Below are positions 21,308-33,967 of a stretch of DNA of 64,000 nucleotides, piece by piece. The first letter of the stretch is position 1. Each line of letters begins with the position of its first letter. Under the pieces are notes generated by a model that was not told where the DNA came from, searched no databases, and saw only the letters and a program-made list of their open reading frames with translations. The stretch covers positions 806,001 to 870,000 of the forward strand of contig JAZAYU010000184.1 of NCBI GenBank assembly GCA_038501625.1, given 5' to 3'. This DNA comes from Corbicula japonica (taxonomy: Eukaryota > Mollusca > Bivalvia > Venerida > Cyrenidae). A program made the translations under genes and the position numbers.

Positions 21308-23256
21308 GTGCGACGGATACACCATATTAATATTCAAGCTGAAGAACTGAACAGCACTAATGCTTATACACTGACTTCTTCATCTGAGTGTGATATTGTT
21401 ACTGCACACACTCTACAAATTACAAAATTTAGAATCAGTATTGAGCCAAAACATGACGAAATACCTACTATGTATTGGTTGCCTAAAATGCATAAAACAC
21501 CGTACAAAGCAAGATTTATTGCTAGCTCTAGTTCTTGCACTACTACTAATTTATCTGTGCTCTTAACATCTTGTCTTAAAGCTATTATAAAAGAACATGT
21601 AATTAGGTATTGTGATAAGGTTTTGAAAACTTCTGGCAAAAAATTATTTCGGTCGATAAAAAATTCAAATGACGTTTTGAAAAAGCTTAAATCAAATAAT
21701 TTTCGGGCGTTCTGTTTGTCTACTATGGTTTCTCTACTTTATACACTTCGGTTTCTCAGAATTTAATAAAAGACAAGCTAACCAGTCTTATTTAAAACGT
21801 TTGCTAGAGAATATAAAACCTTCATCGCTTTTAATGAACATTGGGCATTTTTTACATATGGTTCTTGTGATAATTATACTTTATGGACTTGTCAAGACTT
21901 AATAAAGTCGCTAACTTTCTTACTGGATAATATTTATGTTAGATTCGGTACCTCTATTTATAATCAAGTAATTGGCATCCCAATGGGTATTAATTGTGCA
22001 CCCCTTGTTGCTGATCTGTTTTTATACTGTTATGAAAGAGACTTTATGTTATCTCTTTATACCGAACATCAAGATGATATTATTACAGCTTTTAAAAACA
22101 CCTCGAGGTACCTAGATGATTAATTAAATATAGATAAAAACCATTTTCCATTACTGGTTAATAAGATTGATCCTCAAGAACTACAGCTTAATAAAGCGAA
22201 CACTTCAGAAAAGCAAGCAAACTTTCTAGATCTTAATCTGTTCATTCAAAATGGTTACGCCACAACTAAAATATATGATAAAAGAGATTATTTTAATTTT
22301 AATATAGTACATTTTCCGTTTTTAGACGGCGATGTTCCCCGTGCAATATCTTATAATGTTTATATCTCACAGCTTGTTTGATTTTCAAGAACTTGCAACG
22401 ATGCTAATGATTTCAATGAACGTAATCTTTGCATTACAGAAAAACATTTGAAACACGGTTATCTGTATCACAAATTAAGGAAAACATTTGCAAGTTTTAT
22501 CGCCGATACCCAGATCTAATACATAAATACAGGTGCAGTTTAAAATCACTTTTGCAACAAGGTATTTCACAGCCAGTTTTTTATGTAGATTTAATTTATA
22601 AACTTAAGAAGATAAAATGCAATGTTAATTTCTCCCGGTTTTTCGTAAAATCCATCCGTAAATGTAAAAATAAAGGTTTCCAACATGATATTTTACAGCG
22701 CTTTGCAGGCCTGGTGATTAACCCTTCTACAATTGATAATTATGCTTACCTCTTTGATTGCACAACGGTGGCAGGGGTTTAAGAGTTTATGAAGTTTTAT
22801 GGGAAAATCTTTTCTTAAAAGAACCTAGAAGCTAGATTTGTTTCTTTTATCCCTGTCATCGTGTTCTTGCTGATTTTACTCCAGGAGCTTTGGTCTCGGA
22901 AAGATCATTGAGTACCCGCCCTTTGGCTTTGCAATGCTATTAGCTTCTTATGTTTTATATGTTTGTGTGCTTTTTTCATGCAACATTGTTGAGCCGATTT
23001 GTGATATGAGAACCTGTTGGGGCAAGTGTGAGGTTGGTACACCCTAGAACCCGGTTTAAACCTCCAGTGGCAATTTGATTTGCCCCTGATCGTTCCAAGG
23101 CGGTAACCCCTCTGGTTCTCATTTTTGTTTATTGTTAGTGGTGTTTTTTTTAAACCTATCATTTTATTAACCATGCTCTCTCCCTCTTTCTTCTTCTTGA
23201 CTGTGTGGGGAGGCTGTTTTCTCTGAATGTGGCGATTCCTGATATGCATATTTCAC
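21308..23256 (+). mobile_element. Decayed reverse-transcriptase element (Penelope-like type likely)
   Basis: Three plus-strand pieces share one protein order: MYWLPKMHKTPYKARFIASS, a finger segment with IKNSNDVLKKLKSNNF, GIPMGINCAPLVADLFLYC, RYLDD, FLDGDVPRA, YRRYPDLIHKY, and FDCTTVAGV near 22750-22780. A frameshift near 21725 shifts the STLYT motif, and stops occur, one directly after the catalytic YLDD (22121-22123). This class of RT is abundant in bivalves; Penelope-like assignment is from the RT style only, and no GIY-YIG endonuclease is visible. The last about 250 bases are repeat R1, which also occurs alone elsewhere, perhaps as this family's 3' end. Confidence 0.7.
23008..23256 (+). 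repeat. Dispersed repeat R1, copy at RT element 3' end
   Basis: Starts gagaacctgttgggg, has cgttccaaggcggtaac in the middle and ends gatatgcatatttcac. Other copies: 17201 (-), 17450 (+), 33222 (+), 35567 (+), 60184 (-). Confidence 0.8.
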
Positions 23257-26200
23257 CTTTTTGTCATTGTGATTTTTTTATTTAGGGCAAGATTGGAATG
23301 TGGGGGCGTTGGGGTCGTCGGCTTGGCTGTGATGGCGCATCAAATCTCGATTTTTATTCTCTTTTTTTAAATCTAAATTTACATTTTGCTTAAGTTTGCT
23401 TTTGTTTTTATAATGTTACGAATTGTTAAATTTTCCCTTCTTTCTCATAAAACAATCATTTCTGTTAATGTCATTAACTCTAGGCAAAATTTGAATATGT
23501 TAGAATAATGATTATGTTGTACCATATTTGTTTGATATAAATAGTGACACAAAGGGACGGACTGTCTGCTAATATTAAAAACTTGTAGCCCAACCCATTT
23601 GCTTATTTATTGTAATATTATGTAAAACAAATTGATTGTTCCAAATTTTCCATGATTAAAACTATTCTGTACTGGAGAACTATTATTATAAGCAATACAA
23701 TATGATTAAACTAATGACAAATGATATTTGTGTAGATACCTAATAAGGCATTTTTGAACTTAAAACTTCCACTACTGCACATGGTCAGGCTCATTTAAAT
23801 CGAACCTGCAATAGTTTGATATTTTGTCGTGTTCAGTGGCTTTCAAGTTCCGTTTTCATCAATTAAAAATTGCAAACAATTTTCTTCATATGGAATCGAT
23901 ATTGTTCGTCATTATGCAACACCGAAAACTGATCATGTATTGATAACATTACTGACTGATTAGTACAGGGAGACTTTCTACGGCCGCCCAACTGCACAAA
24001 CAGCGCTACGGTGAATAGTTTATAATTGTACACCTACACAGATAATCAAAACCGTAAGGCGAAAGCGCCATCTACATAACGCCGAACACCCTACCGAATG
24101 AGCTTGCCTAAAATGGTTGCGCGCTGATTATGGAAACCTTATATACTGATTATTTATAATAGAAGTTAATATAGTTTTTATCTCGACAAAAAAATAATAT
24201 AAAGCTGATAAGCCTACTACAGATAGAACCACTAGAAATCAACGCAAACCTAATGCATGCATATAATTGCAATCATTATGTTTCTTCGTATATTTGTATG
24301 TATCAACATTAACATTTGACAATAATGTGTGGACTTCCATTTTTATAGATTTTAAGCTTGACTACAATCTGAACATTTTTCTTTTAGAATTACCGAGTTC
24401 ACGGATTATTTGTAAAAGCTGTAATTCATACTCTATATTCGTCACAATTGTGATATAAAACTGGTGTATGCTTTTTCGGATAAGTTATTATTTATAGTTA
24501 CCAAAAAGGTAGTGTCAGTGTCATCACAATAAACTGCCGCTTATTAAACAGGAGCAAGAACCATCGCATACTATAATTATTTTATGACTGTATAATTATA
24601 GAGCAGCTTGGTTTACAACGCATTCAGTTTTTTACCATCAAGACAGGCAGATTTACAAACTCACTCTTAGCCGCCAAATGTAACCGAAAATCTCATATTT
24701 TGGCTGAAAACGTGATGTATGTCATTTTTCGATACAGCAATGGCTGGCGGCGGACATTGCATTGCATACGAATTTACTAGTGCTATGCTTTGTCTTTTAA
24801 AAGTTCTTAATTTCGTTGAAAATAAAAACTCGTGTTAAATTTTGCGTGGAAAGTGCCTTAAGTTTACCCAGTTATTTTAAAGTACACATTCAATTTAGTA
24901 TTTTTGCCAAAATTTTTAACTGAGAGGTACCATGAGTTTGTTTAATGAAATTTGAAATAAAAAGTTATTGGGGTGTAATACAGTTTTGGCTTCGGTGTTC
25001 AAATTTGTTTTCACGTAGATGTAGAGGTTTGTGAGAAGAACACTGTTTTGGTTTAATTCTTATTTGCCGTCATTGCTTGAAACTCACTTATTGTATAACA
25101 CAATATGGATAACGATATTAAGATATATTAGCTGATAAGCAGTCATACATTAACAGTTGTGTTTTATTATTTTCATTTATAATTGTATGTATCTGATGTG
25201 ATTGTTTTATTATGTCACACTTTACGTTGTATATTACGTTTGCTGAAAAATATAATAAAAGTGTTTCCATGTAATTGTTTATTTAGCGCTAATAATTAAA
25301 TACGACTTTATTTCATACACACTTGGTTTTGTTAAAAATGTATTAATTTTACTCACAGAATGGTCTAAGACTGTTAAGTTTCCTTGAATGTTTAAATCAT
25401 TAAAGAATTGTGTCCTCCAACATTCGGGAATACATTATTGAACAAATGTTAGATATGAAGCCCAATGTTAGTCTTTGAAGCCATTTAAAAATGGCCCATA
25501 ATGTTTCCTGAAACACATGTAGCCGTCTGGAACTGGGGAATTATCAATATCATACTATCATTGCACAAAATCATGACACTGACCTTCAGATTTTAGCTTT
25601 TTTGACTTTAAATTCAAATTATGTTTTAATTACAAAATGTCAAGATTGGCACTGTCCAGATGCCTGCAAACATTTTCCGGGCTGAGACAAAGAGTATCTA
25701 TCATTGTTCTTCGGCGAAGATCACCCTTATCGAATGGGTTATGCTTTACATGCGGAAACGAGGCTGTGTCCGCCAACTTGAACTGTGTCACAAAACAGAA
25801 AACAATCATTCGATGTTTTATACATTTCTTTCGCAGACAATAACAGAATATTTAACATCATATCGTAATTATTTCAAAGGACGTAACTGAAACATACTTG
25901 ATCCCTTTAATTGCAAGAAATTGTTCCCCTTGAATGTTGGTCATGAAAACGAAAGTAGTGCGCACGCACAGTTAGGGAAATGCCCCGAAAGATAAGGAAA
26001 TTCCAAACTAAGTGAAAAAGAATGTGTCGGATAGTGTTGAAATTTGAAATTGGGTAATCATGATCGGAATTTACTTGTTAAAACTAATGTTTAAATGACC
26101 AATGTTATACATCTTGTAACTGTTCCTGCAGCGTCAGATAAGCATAAGGTATGGTTTAATGATGGCATTGTATTTTGCACAAAATTTGTAGTCCAGCAAC

Positions 26201-27437
26201 TAGAGGAACTGACGCAAAAAGGACAATCAAAGAATACGTAAATTACTTTATGCACTGAAAAATTAAAATTTAAAACAATCAGTCAATGCGAATGTCCTTC
26301 GGTCAGCCGGACATGTCCGGTTTTTTTCATGTTGTCCGCCGAAAACTTCTGTTATTGTCGGACACAATGTCCGGTACAAAATCGCAGCCAGCATCATTTC
26401 ATTTTTGGAAAATTTACTCTCAGTTTCATGTCCAGTGCTATTTTTAACTGCAATATCATGATTTTTCCGTGTGTTTTATCCGTGTCTCCCTATATGTAAA
26501 CCCCGGTACGTGACTTCTTCGTCAATATTCGAAAAGCTTTCAGGTCAAGGTTGCTATAACTCCTATAATTCAATACGCCGTAGTAAACAATCATGGCGGT
26601 CAACGTTAGATGAACCGATAAAAATATTAATTCTTTTTAATCAGTCGACGATTTCATTGAAGAATTACGGAAGCAAATAGATTCAGGTTTCGGTTCAAGA
26701 TATATACATGATAAAAAGAAAATGCAAAATCATTGAATAATGGCGCAAGGAGTTTACGATCTCGTACTTTCTTATGATGAAACAAATAACAAGAAATACA
26801 AACTTAATATTAAACTCTATTTTGGTGGTAGTGATAAACCTGTTACCATCAATAGAGGGTAAAAATTAATTTGATTATGTGTTAATTACAACAATATCAT
26901 TAAAGTATATCTGTAGATGATTTTGTAACGTGTGTGGTGTGCTATATGGCTTTGAAAAGAGGTAGGTAAGAAATATATATAAACATAGTTTTCCCAACAT
27001 GGCCATCAGCAAATTTACAATATCTATACAATAAACAACCTTACAGCAGTACGCGAGGTACATTGGTTACAGCTGTTATTATTTAGAAAAAAACTAACAT
27101 AGATGAAAAAAATATCTTAAACATCTATTATTTAAATCTTGAAATAGTAAATAGATTTACTTATAAAACTTCTGCAATTAAAAAAAAAATTTTTTTTAAG
27201 TCAATGTCATAAGTCGACAAATTGCGACAGGTAAAACTTTCCTGCGACAGGTAAAGACTTAATAAATTGTTTTTGCGTGAATGAGACGATAAGTAAACTC
27301 AGGCATTGCTCGGAAAATAAACCTTTTTTTTCCATTTTTTTTGGCTTGACAGAAGGCGTATTTATTTTAATTATGTCTCTTTAAGCTGATATTACATATA
27401 GTATGATGACAAATATTGATTGGCCATACAAAAACTG
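23257..27437. other. Intergenic, mostly unassigned
   Basis: AT-rich. Contains a SINE-like piece at about 23930-24125 (gagactttctacgg, shared with 4480), a stretch at 25640-25890 with two overlapping frames of mixed composition, and CGGACATGTCCGG-type short palindromes at 26300-26375. No gene supported except a possible small exon at 26740. Confidence 0.4.
26740..26858 (+). CDS. Possible first coding exon, unknown
   Basis: ATG followed by 39 codons with protein-like composition (MAQGVYDLVLSYDET, YKLNIKLYFGGSDKP), reaching a candidate donor ggtaaa in phase 2; without splicing it stops at 26862. Balanced codon use makes it stand out from the surrounding AT-rich sequence. I found no partner exon and do not recognise the family. 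Confidence 0.25.
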
Positions 27438-28230
27438 CTTAAGGTAAGACCTGTGTAATGAATACCTATATCCAGAAGAGTATCCAAGGGAGGTAACTAT
27501 AGTAGTAAATTAGCATAGATTTCTATCATGCAAGAGGACCAGGGTTCAAATCCCACTGGAAGCTATTTTTTTTTTGTAAGCCTAGAGCTTAAATAATTGG
27601 CATATTTCTTTTTTTCCTGTGTAATTCTGTCATTGAATATAAAATTCTCATGATTTAAACTAAAATAAGCAAAATAATCAAGATTAAAGGGGTTTTCGCT
27701 ATCAGAATAGTGTTTATTCAAGTCATCAATTTGAAAATTTCTAAAACTGGACGGTAAACTTCTCTGAAATTTTGTTTAAATTTTGTTTAAGGTATATAGT
27801 TAAAAAATGGTAAAGTTTGGTATATTGCACCAATCAGGATTTTGCACAATTTTCATTAATTTAGTCTCGTGAAATATAAAAAATGCATTTTTTAAATTTA
27901 TTTGGTCAAAAAATGTCATTTTAAGATAAATTCTGTATGTATATATTATATCTTTAATTGGTTTAGTAAAATATAACATTTTTTGGATAAACTGTAAAAA
28001 AATTAGGGTTGAATTTATCAATAACAAACAATTTTGTCACCGATTAAAGAAATTGGATACTTTCACGTTTTTTTCTCACTTTTTTAAATAAAAAAAACTA
28101 AAAATCTCAAAAACTACACGGTGAAAAATATTAAAATTTTGCATACAAGTCAGTGGTATGAAGCAGTTGATGAAAATATAATCATATATTGGATTCTTAA
28201 TAGTGCCTATTACACAGGTCTTACCTTAAG
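27438..28230. mobile_element. MITE with CTTAAGGTAAGACCTGTGTAAT ends
   Basis: About 22 bases at 27438 are repeated inverted at 28209-28230 (acacaggtcttaccttaag). Inside is a tRNA-like stretch (27500-27577) with box B gggttcaaatccca followed by poly-T. No transposase. Confidence 0.75.
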
Positions 28231-28901
28231 TATACAGCTTTATAAGGAAACAAATTTGATCAATCGCTTTGCTGTTTTCGTAATGTTCACTAGTTTGCAA
28301 GACAAGTCCATGTCAATAAGGACAGACGTTCAAAACTATGTTAAGATTGCAAAAGACACAATAATGTAGACCGATCGATGTTTGCTTATCTAGTATTTAT
28401 TTTGATCTCTGAAACCGGTTGATATAAAGATATTGATTCCGTAAAGATAATAGATATTAACAAAAGAAGTTTTAAAAATCATAATCTCTTTAAAATCAAT
28501 AGATCGGTGTACATAAAGATAAAATCCATGTCATACTTATGATCGGTATAGATATAAGAGCATGTAGGCATTGCAATTATCAGACAGTTGTAATTTTGAT
28601 AGACATTATTTTCCAAAATATTATGGAAATGCAAACTGAATGGTAAAATGCTTATTATAAATTATTTATTCTGCCTGCATGAATGTTTAATAGCTTGAAT
28701 AATTAAAATCAAGATGACATATTTCTAGAATATGAAATTTCAGAATTTACCAATTCCATGTGCAACAGTAACTGTAGAATAAATATAAAGGAATTAAAGT
28801 TTCCAAATTAAGGTACGTTCTTTTGGATTGTTCTATTAGTGATGGAAATCGAATGAAAATTGTCCCAATCGATTATTGGTTCTATCGGATGGGACATAAT
28901 C
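28231..28901. other. Intergenic, nothing recognised
   Basis: AT-rich; repeated 'ataaagataatag/gatataaag' words at 28420-28560 but no gene. Confidence 0.4.
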
Positions 28902-29321
28902 TACAGTACTGTGAACGTTTAAGGTTACAAACGAAACGCACGATACGCGATATACGGACGCACAATACACGATAGACGAACGCAAGATACACGATAGACG
29001 GACGCACTATACACGGTAAACGAACGATACACGATATTGCCATCCCAATAAATTTGTGGACGAGATTTCTAACAATTTGAAAATGTTTTCAAAATATAAT
29101 ATGAATGGTTGAAATTAAATCCCATAAATTTGAATAAGCATGTAACTTAATCACGTTGCATGATAAAATTAAAACCGTTTTATGCACGATACACGATATA
29201 CGGACGCACGATGCACGTTAAACGGACGCACGATACACGTTAGATAGACGCACATCGATACGCGATAGATGGACGCACGATAGACGCAAATTTTGTAACA
29301 TTAAACGTTCATGGTACTGTA
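28902..29321. mobile_element. Tc1/mariner-type MITE carrying a minisatellite
   Basis: Inverted ends of about 30 bases with few mismatches: tacagtactgtgaacgttta at 28902 and aaacgttcatggtactgta ending at 29321. TA at both edges fits a TA target duplication, and CAGT termini are usual for that superfamily. The interior holds two blocks (28933-29034 and 29183-29286) of a degenerate unit of about 20-24 bases, acgatacacgatagacgg. Confidence 0.7.
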
Positions 29322-29591
29322 TACCTTTCCAATTAATAATCGCATGAACAAGAAAACAGTCATATACCATTATTCTAAAGTACCTTATTATATTTAGTTA
29401 CATGAAATTCATTGGGCACTTTTCTACACAGTTTTAGCTTTACATATTTATACTTAGTTCTATCCTCTGGTCATTATGGTTTTAAGGGATATTTTTAGTA
29501 ATTCTAGTACATGTAGTGTCTAGCAAAAACTATTATAGATTGAGATACAGTTCTTTAGTCAAAAAAGTATATTTTAAGCTAAAAAATGATG

Positions 29592-30165
29592 TTGATAGAA
29601 ATAGAACATATATAATGGAAAAAATTGGGCTTATCAAAGAAAATACTAGACGATCTCGGATTATCGTATATTTGGTATAATCAGTCAAATATTGAAATCC
29701 CCCTGGAAATTATTAAATTACGAATAAGAGACGTTTATCTTCAAAAGTGCTACTCGGAAATTAACAACTTTAGAAAGCTTGTATCTTATGCATTATTAAA
29801 CATGATTTTGAACTGAAAAATACTTACTTATTCATTCAGAAGGAAAATATAGAATTGCACTTTCATAATTTAGAGTATCTGCTCACAACCTTCGCATAGA
29901 AAATGGTAGATATGAAAATACGCCCCGAGAAAAAATATTGTGTACATTTTGCAATATGCGACAGATTGAAAATAAATATCATTTCTTACTTGTTTGTCCT
30001 CATTATAGAGAACTTAGAACTATATATTTTAAACAATATTTTTGTCATTGGCCTAATTAAAATAACTTTGAAATGCTTATCTCGTCGAAATCTAACAAAA
30101 CTATTATTAATGTTGCAAAACTCCGATACTTTGCCAATAAGAAAAGAAATACATAAAAATCATAC
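29592..30165 (+). pseudogene. LINE 3' end (RT C-terminus with zinc-binding motif)
   Basis: 29625-29813 (KKILDDLGLSYIWYNQ...) and, after a shift, about 29870-30165. The second part reads RISAHNLRIENGRYE, then LCTFCNMRQIENKYHFL and CPHYREL: the C-x2-C...H...C zinc-binding tail of LINE polyproteins. Stops and a frame change show it is dead. Confidence 0.65.
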
Positions 30166-31190
30166 TTGTTACACCTCGCCATCGTTAAAAATATACATTC
30201 CACTGAAATTGTTATATTTTGAAGATTGTTCTTTACTCTTCTGTTAACTATATATGTGTATGTGTGTTTTTTTTTCATGTCTTTTCTGTTCATAATAATC
30301 CCTTAAAATTCGCTGTTTTTTAGTTTCCCTCTTGCTGCTGACAAACGCGTTGTTGTTGTACTAGCGAGTTAGATAAAGACTTTTATCACACAGAAAGATA
30401 TTACCGAAAGTGCAAACAATTACTAAACCACTGTCACTCTACGTAACTTCAATTTTTATTTCAGATTATAAAATGCTCGATTATTTGGGGAAAAACGTCC
30501 AAAAATGTAAGCATACTGTACAGTATACATATTTCCCGCGACGTCGCTGGACGGATTTATGTCAATCGATAATTGTCGCTCTACAAAAAAGCTCCTGATC
30601 ATTGTTGTCGGAGAATACAAAAATCAGTTTATCTTTTTCAAATTTATAAAATTATGTTTTAGTTTAATAGTTGTTTTTGTTAACAATATTTTTCTCGCAT
30701 GTTTTTAAAATCTAAAGTGATGTCTCGCATGTTCTTAAAATCTTAATTGATTCAAAAAATGTTGCGCCCTACCTGTATCCACATTTACCCGAATTCTCTT
30801 TTCTAATTATAAAAATAGCGTTGATACTTCAACAATATTGCCGCATAATTAGGTAATTGGGATATGCCTTAATTGTCTAGCAAAATAAACTGCGTCTTCT
30901 ATTATGAGATATTAACAAAATGCAAAACTGTCTATTGTTACATTTATGACTACGATTTAGCTAACTAGCTAACACTATATGAAATTGGCTATGTTATTGT
31001 TCACTTTAATAAATATGGGTCATCCCCATTACTTTGTAGTGGTTGCCAGATTAGTAATCAATAGAATATGATTTCAATGGCTTTTTTATTTTTAACTCCA
31101 TCTAAAATCTGCATGTTTTCAAAAGCCACCAAAGGAAAAGGTGCATTCTTATTTTGATAAAACATTTCATTGGAAATCATTGAAAGACAA
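30166..31190. other. Intergenic, nothing recognised
   Basis: AT-rich. A 62-codon frame at 30410-30598 has no recognisable motif. Confidence 0.4.
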
Positions 31191-32099
31191 ATATCGTCGG
31201 CCTAATATCAAAACCTCGTATTATCACTTTTACAAATTTTACAGGAGCGACATACCATCAAATGCAGTTTAAATTGCACTTTATTTGAAAGGAAGTAAGT
31301 TTGTATCATATTTAAACAGTAAACACACTTGTTCTTAAGTTTGCAAGTAGTTTAATAAAGTTGTGAAGAATAAGATCTTTTGATACTTTTTTCAATTTTT
31401 TTAATGCTCGTACGACATTTTGCTTGTTATTTATGTTAGTAATACAATTTTATTGCATTGTGTCGTATACGTTTTCTGTAAAACTGGTACTTTAAACAGA
31501 CATTTTAACCTGTATTTTACATTTAGTAACAGTTTTAATTATTCATTGGAGGAACCACAGAACAATATACCGTTAAAGGATTTAACATCTTTATTTTATA
31601 AAAACCAATTACGAATTACGAATAACACTGAAACAATCATGAATTACGAACGGTAGTACGATACTGCAAGTTACTGCAAAATAGCTATCTGGGGCGCCTT
31701 TGCTCTTTAGCATATTGAACATAACTAAATTGGCGGAGTTTGGCAAACAATATGATATTTAATACAAAAAGAGCTGTCAGAGAAGACAGAACTCTCGACT
31801 ATTCCATTTGTTTGAATAAATGCAATTTGATATTGAAAGAAAAACTATGGCCCAACATTTATGTTCAAACAGGATAAAAATTAACAAGTGAATGAAAGGA
31901 TAAATAATAATGTGACAAGGGGAAATGAAAAAATGAACTGAAATGGGGAATAAATATAAAATATTTTGGAAGAGTTGCAGAGTTTGTTGGAAATGAAAAA
32001 GGTAATGATTTGGAACATTTATTTTCAGTTCCATATCAATCATTTAAGTAATGTTACCGAATGAAAACTATAAAGTAAACTAATGCAAATATAGGCATA

Positions 32100-33060
32100 A
32101 CCTTAAAATTAGTGTAGGTCTTGGTGAAAGTTATGTAGATCATGATGTTGTGTTTCAAGTTTGAAGTTGATACCTTTATTAGTTCCAGAGTTATGGACCA
32201 AGTGCAAATAAACTTTAAGATAAAATCTAAGTGAAATAGTTTTAAAATAATAGTAGCAAAGTTATGGGTCTAGATGGTTTTGTGAAGATTATTATAATAG
32301 TGAATACATATATTCAAAGTTTCAATTTTATATGTGGAGTAGTTTCAAAGTCATGGACCAAGTGCATACTTTGGAAAACACAAAATCTGAGTGAAAAGGG
32401 GCAGATTAGAAAGTGAATTATGGGTCTTGTTGACAATGGTGTATATTTTTTTGGTGAATGTTAATTCCAAGTTTCAATGTTACAGTAATATCCCAAGTAG
32501 TTTCAAAATTATGGGCCAAGTGCATATTGTTGTGAACACAAAATTAAGTGACAATGAGACATATTTTTAAAATATTTGAGTTATGGGTCTTGACAGGGAT
32601 TGGCCGAGAGGGCGACTGAGACGACTTCAGCGCCCTCGAGTTTCAAACTTCGTCTGAATTTCGCGTCAAATGGGAAAATCAAGTCGTCGAAATTTTCAGA
32701 AAATCTGCAGTACAACACTTTTTTTCCACTTTCTCCTTATCCGACCGATTTCAATGTATTAGAGTTATGGGTCTTGAAGTTGTTGGTTAATTTGTGAATT
32801 TGATGGTGAATTCATATAACAAGTTTCATTTTGATATATAAGTAGTTTTTAAGTTATGAAACCATGTGTATATTATCTTTAACACAAAATTTACGTGCAA
32901 ATGGGGCATATCTTGAAAAGTATTTGTATTAGGGTTATGGGTGTTGTTGATAATGATGCACATTTTGATGGTGAATATTTATTTCAAGTTTGGTGTTATC
33001 TTAAGTAGTTTCAAAAATATGGACCCACATTTTGCTGAACGGAGACCAACGCAAATAGTC
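32100..33060. repeat. Degenerate ~160-bp tandem satellite
   Basis: Recurring landmarks 'ttatggaccaagtgc' (32191, 32351, 32509, about 32854) and 'gttatgggtct' (32262, 32418, 32580, 32764, 32935) give periods near 156-171 bases once an insertion at 32594-32761 is removed. The period resembles bivalve pearl/BIV160-type satellites (not verified). Confidence 0.75.
32594..32761 (+). mobile_element. SINE-like insertion with 16-bp target duplication
   Basis: 168 bases, GC-richer than the array, bounded by two copies of gagttatgggtcttga (32578-32593, 32762-32777). Begins cagggattggccgagagggc, then cgagtttcaaact, loosely box-A/box-B spaced. Removing it plus one duplicate restores the satellite period. 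Confidence 0.6.
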
Positions 33061-33221
33061 AATCTGAAAATCTGTCAATTTCTATTAAAACCAAAACAGT
33101 TAAAGAACAGCTAAACAACAAACTAACTTAAACTCAGTCGGTGAGATATCGAATCAAATATTCAGCAAAACGTTGACCAAGTAAAATTACAACTTTAACT
33201 TTTGTACTTGTTTGTTCATTT

Positions 33222-33468
33222 GAGAACTTGTTATGAGCAAGTCTGAGGTTGGTTCAACCTAGATCCTGATTTAACTGCCCCGTGGCAAATTGTTTTGCTA
33301 CTGATCGTTCTAAGGGGGAAACCCCAGGAATTCTCTTTTTCGTTAATTGTTTGTGGTGTCTTATTTAAATCTTCTTATAAACAGATGCTTTCTTTTCCTC
33401 TCTACTTTTTGCTGCATGGAAAGGCTGTGCTTTCTGGATGTGTTGATTCCTGATATGCATATTTCACA
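33222..33468 (+). repeat. Dispersed repeat R1 copy
   Basis: gagaacttgttatgag ... cgttctaaggggga ... gatatgcatatttcac; diverged copy of the R1 family. Confidence 0.7.
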
Positions 33469-33967
33469 TTTTTATAGCAGCAAATAAGCTAATTTGGATG
33501 AGCCTTTTTGCAACAATATTAACAAAACATGCTACAAATCCGACCGGTTTCCTTTTAACTATTGATTTAAGTGTAAATATTTAACGGGACAATTCAAATC
33601 CCTGTGGTAAACCAACAATCACAACGTCAAATAAAAAAGTCTGATAAAATACGAGGTTTTGAACCTATGAAATATCCACTAATTTGAATACGATATTTTA
33701 ACAAATGACTATCTTGATCCTTTCCTATTGGCTTAGAGGTGCGAGATTTTGACAGATTACGCACTAGATTTTCTGTATTCTCACGATGCAAAAAAAAGTG
33801 ATTTTCTGAAAATTTGGTAGATACGAGGTTTTGATATTAGGCCGACGATATACGACTTGCCTAGTTTTGAGTTTAAATTAAACATTCACAGTAAAATTTA
33901 AAAAAATTTAATTGTTTATGAACAATTACATGTATCTGATTTTATTTTCAGACTATTAACCAGAAAT

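Larger units (their letters stand above)
31191..33852. mobile_element. Possible element bounded by 31-bp inverted repeats
   Basis: atatcgtcggcctaatatca at 31191 and its complement at 33820-33852, continuing through aaacctcgtat, match over about 31 bases. The inverted repeats lie 2.6 kb apart, enclosing a satellite array and an R1 copy. They may be ends of one element or two solo ends of a smaller family; a third partial end (acgaggttttga) is at 33649. Confidence 0.5.

Noticed and set aside
22905..23249. 114-codon minus-strand frame
   Set aside because: Lies wholly in the R1 repeat and its flank, antisense to the RT element.
26300..26375. cggacatgtccgg palindromes as a regulatory operator
   Set aside because: Only a few loose occurrences and no nearby promoter or gene; no basis for a functional call.
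29625..30247. Two intact small genes
   Set aside because: Both match successive parts of a LINE polyprotein C-terminus in different frames; a dead retroelement end.
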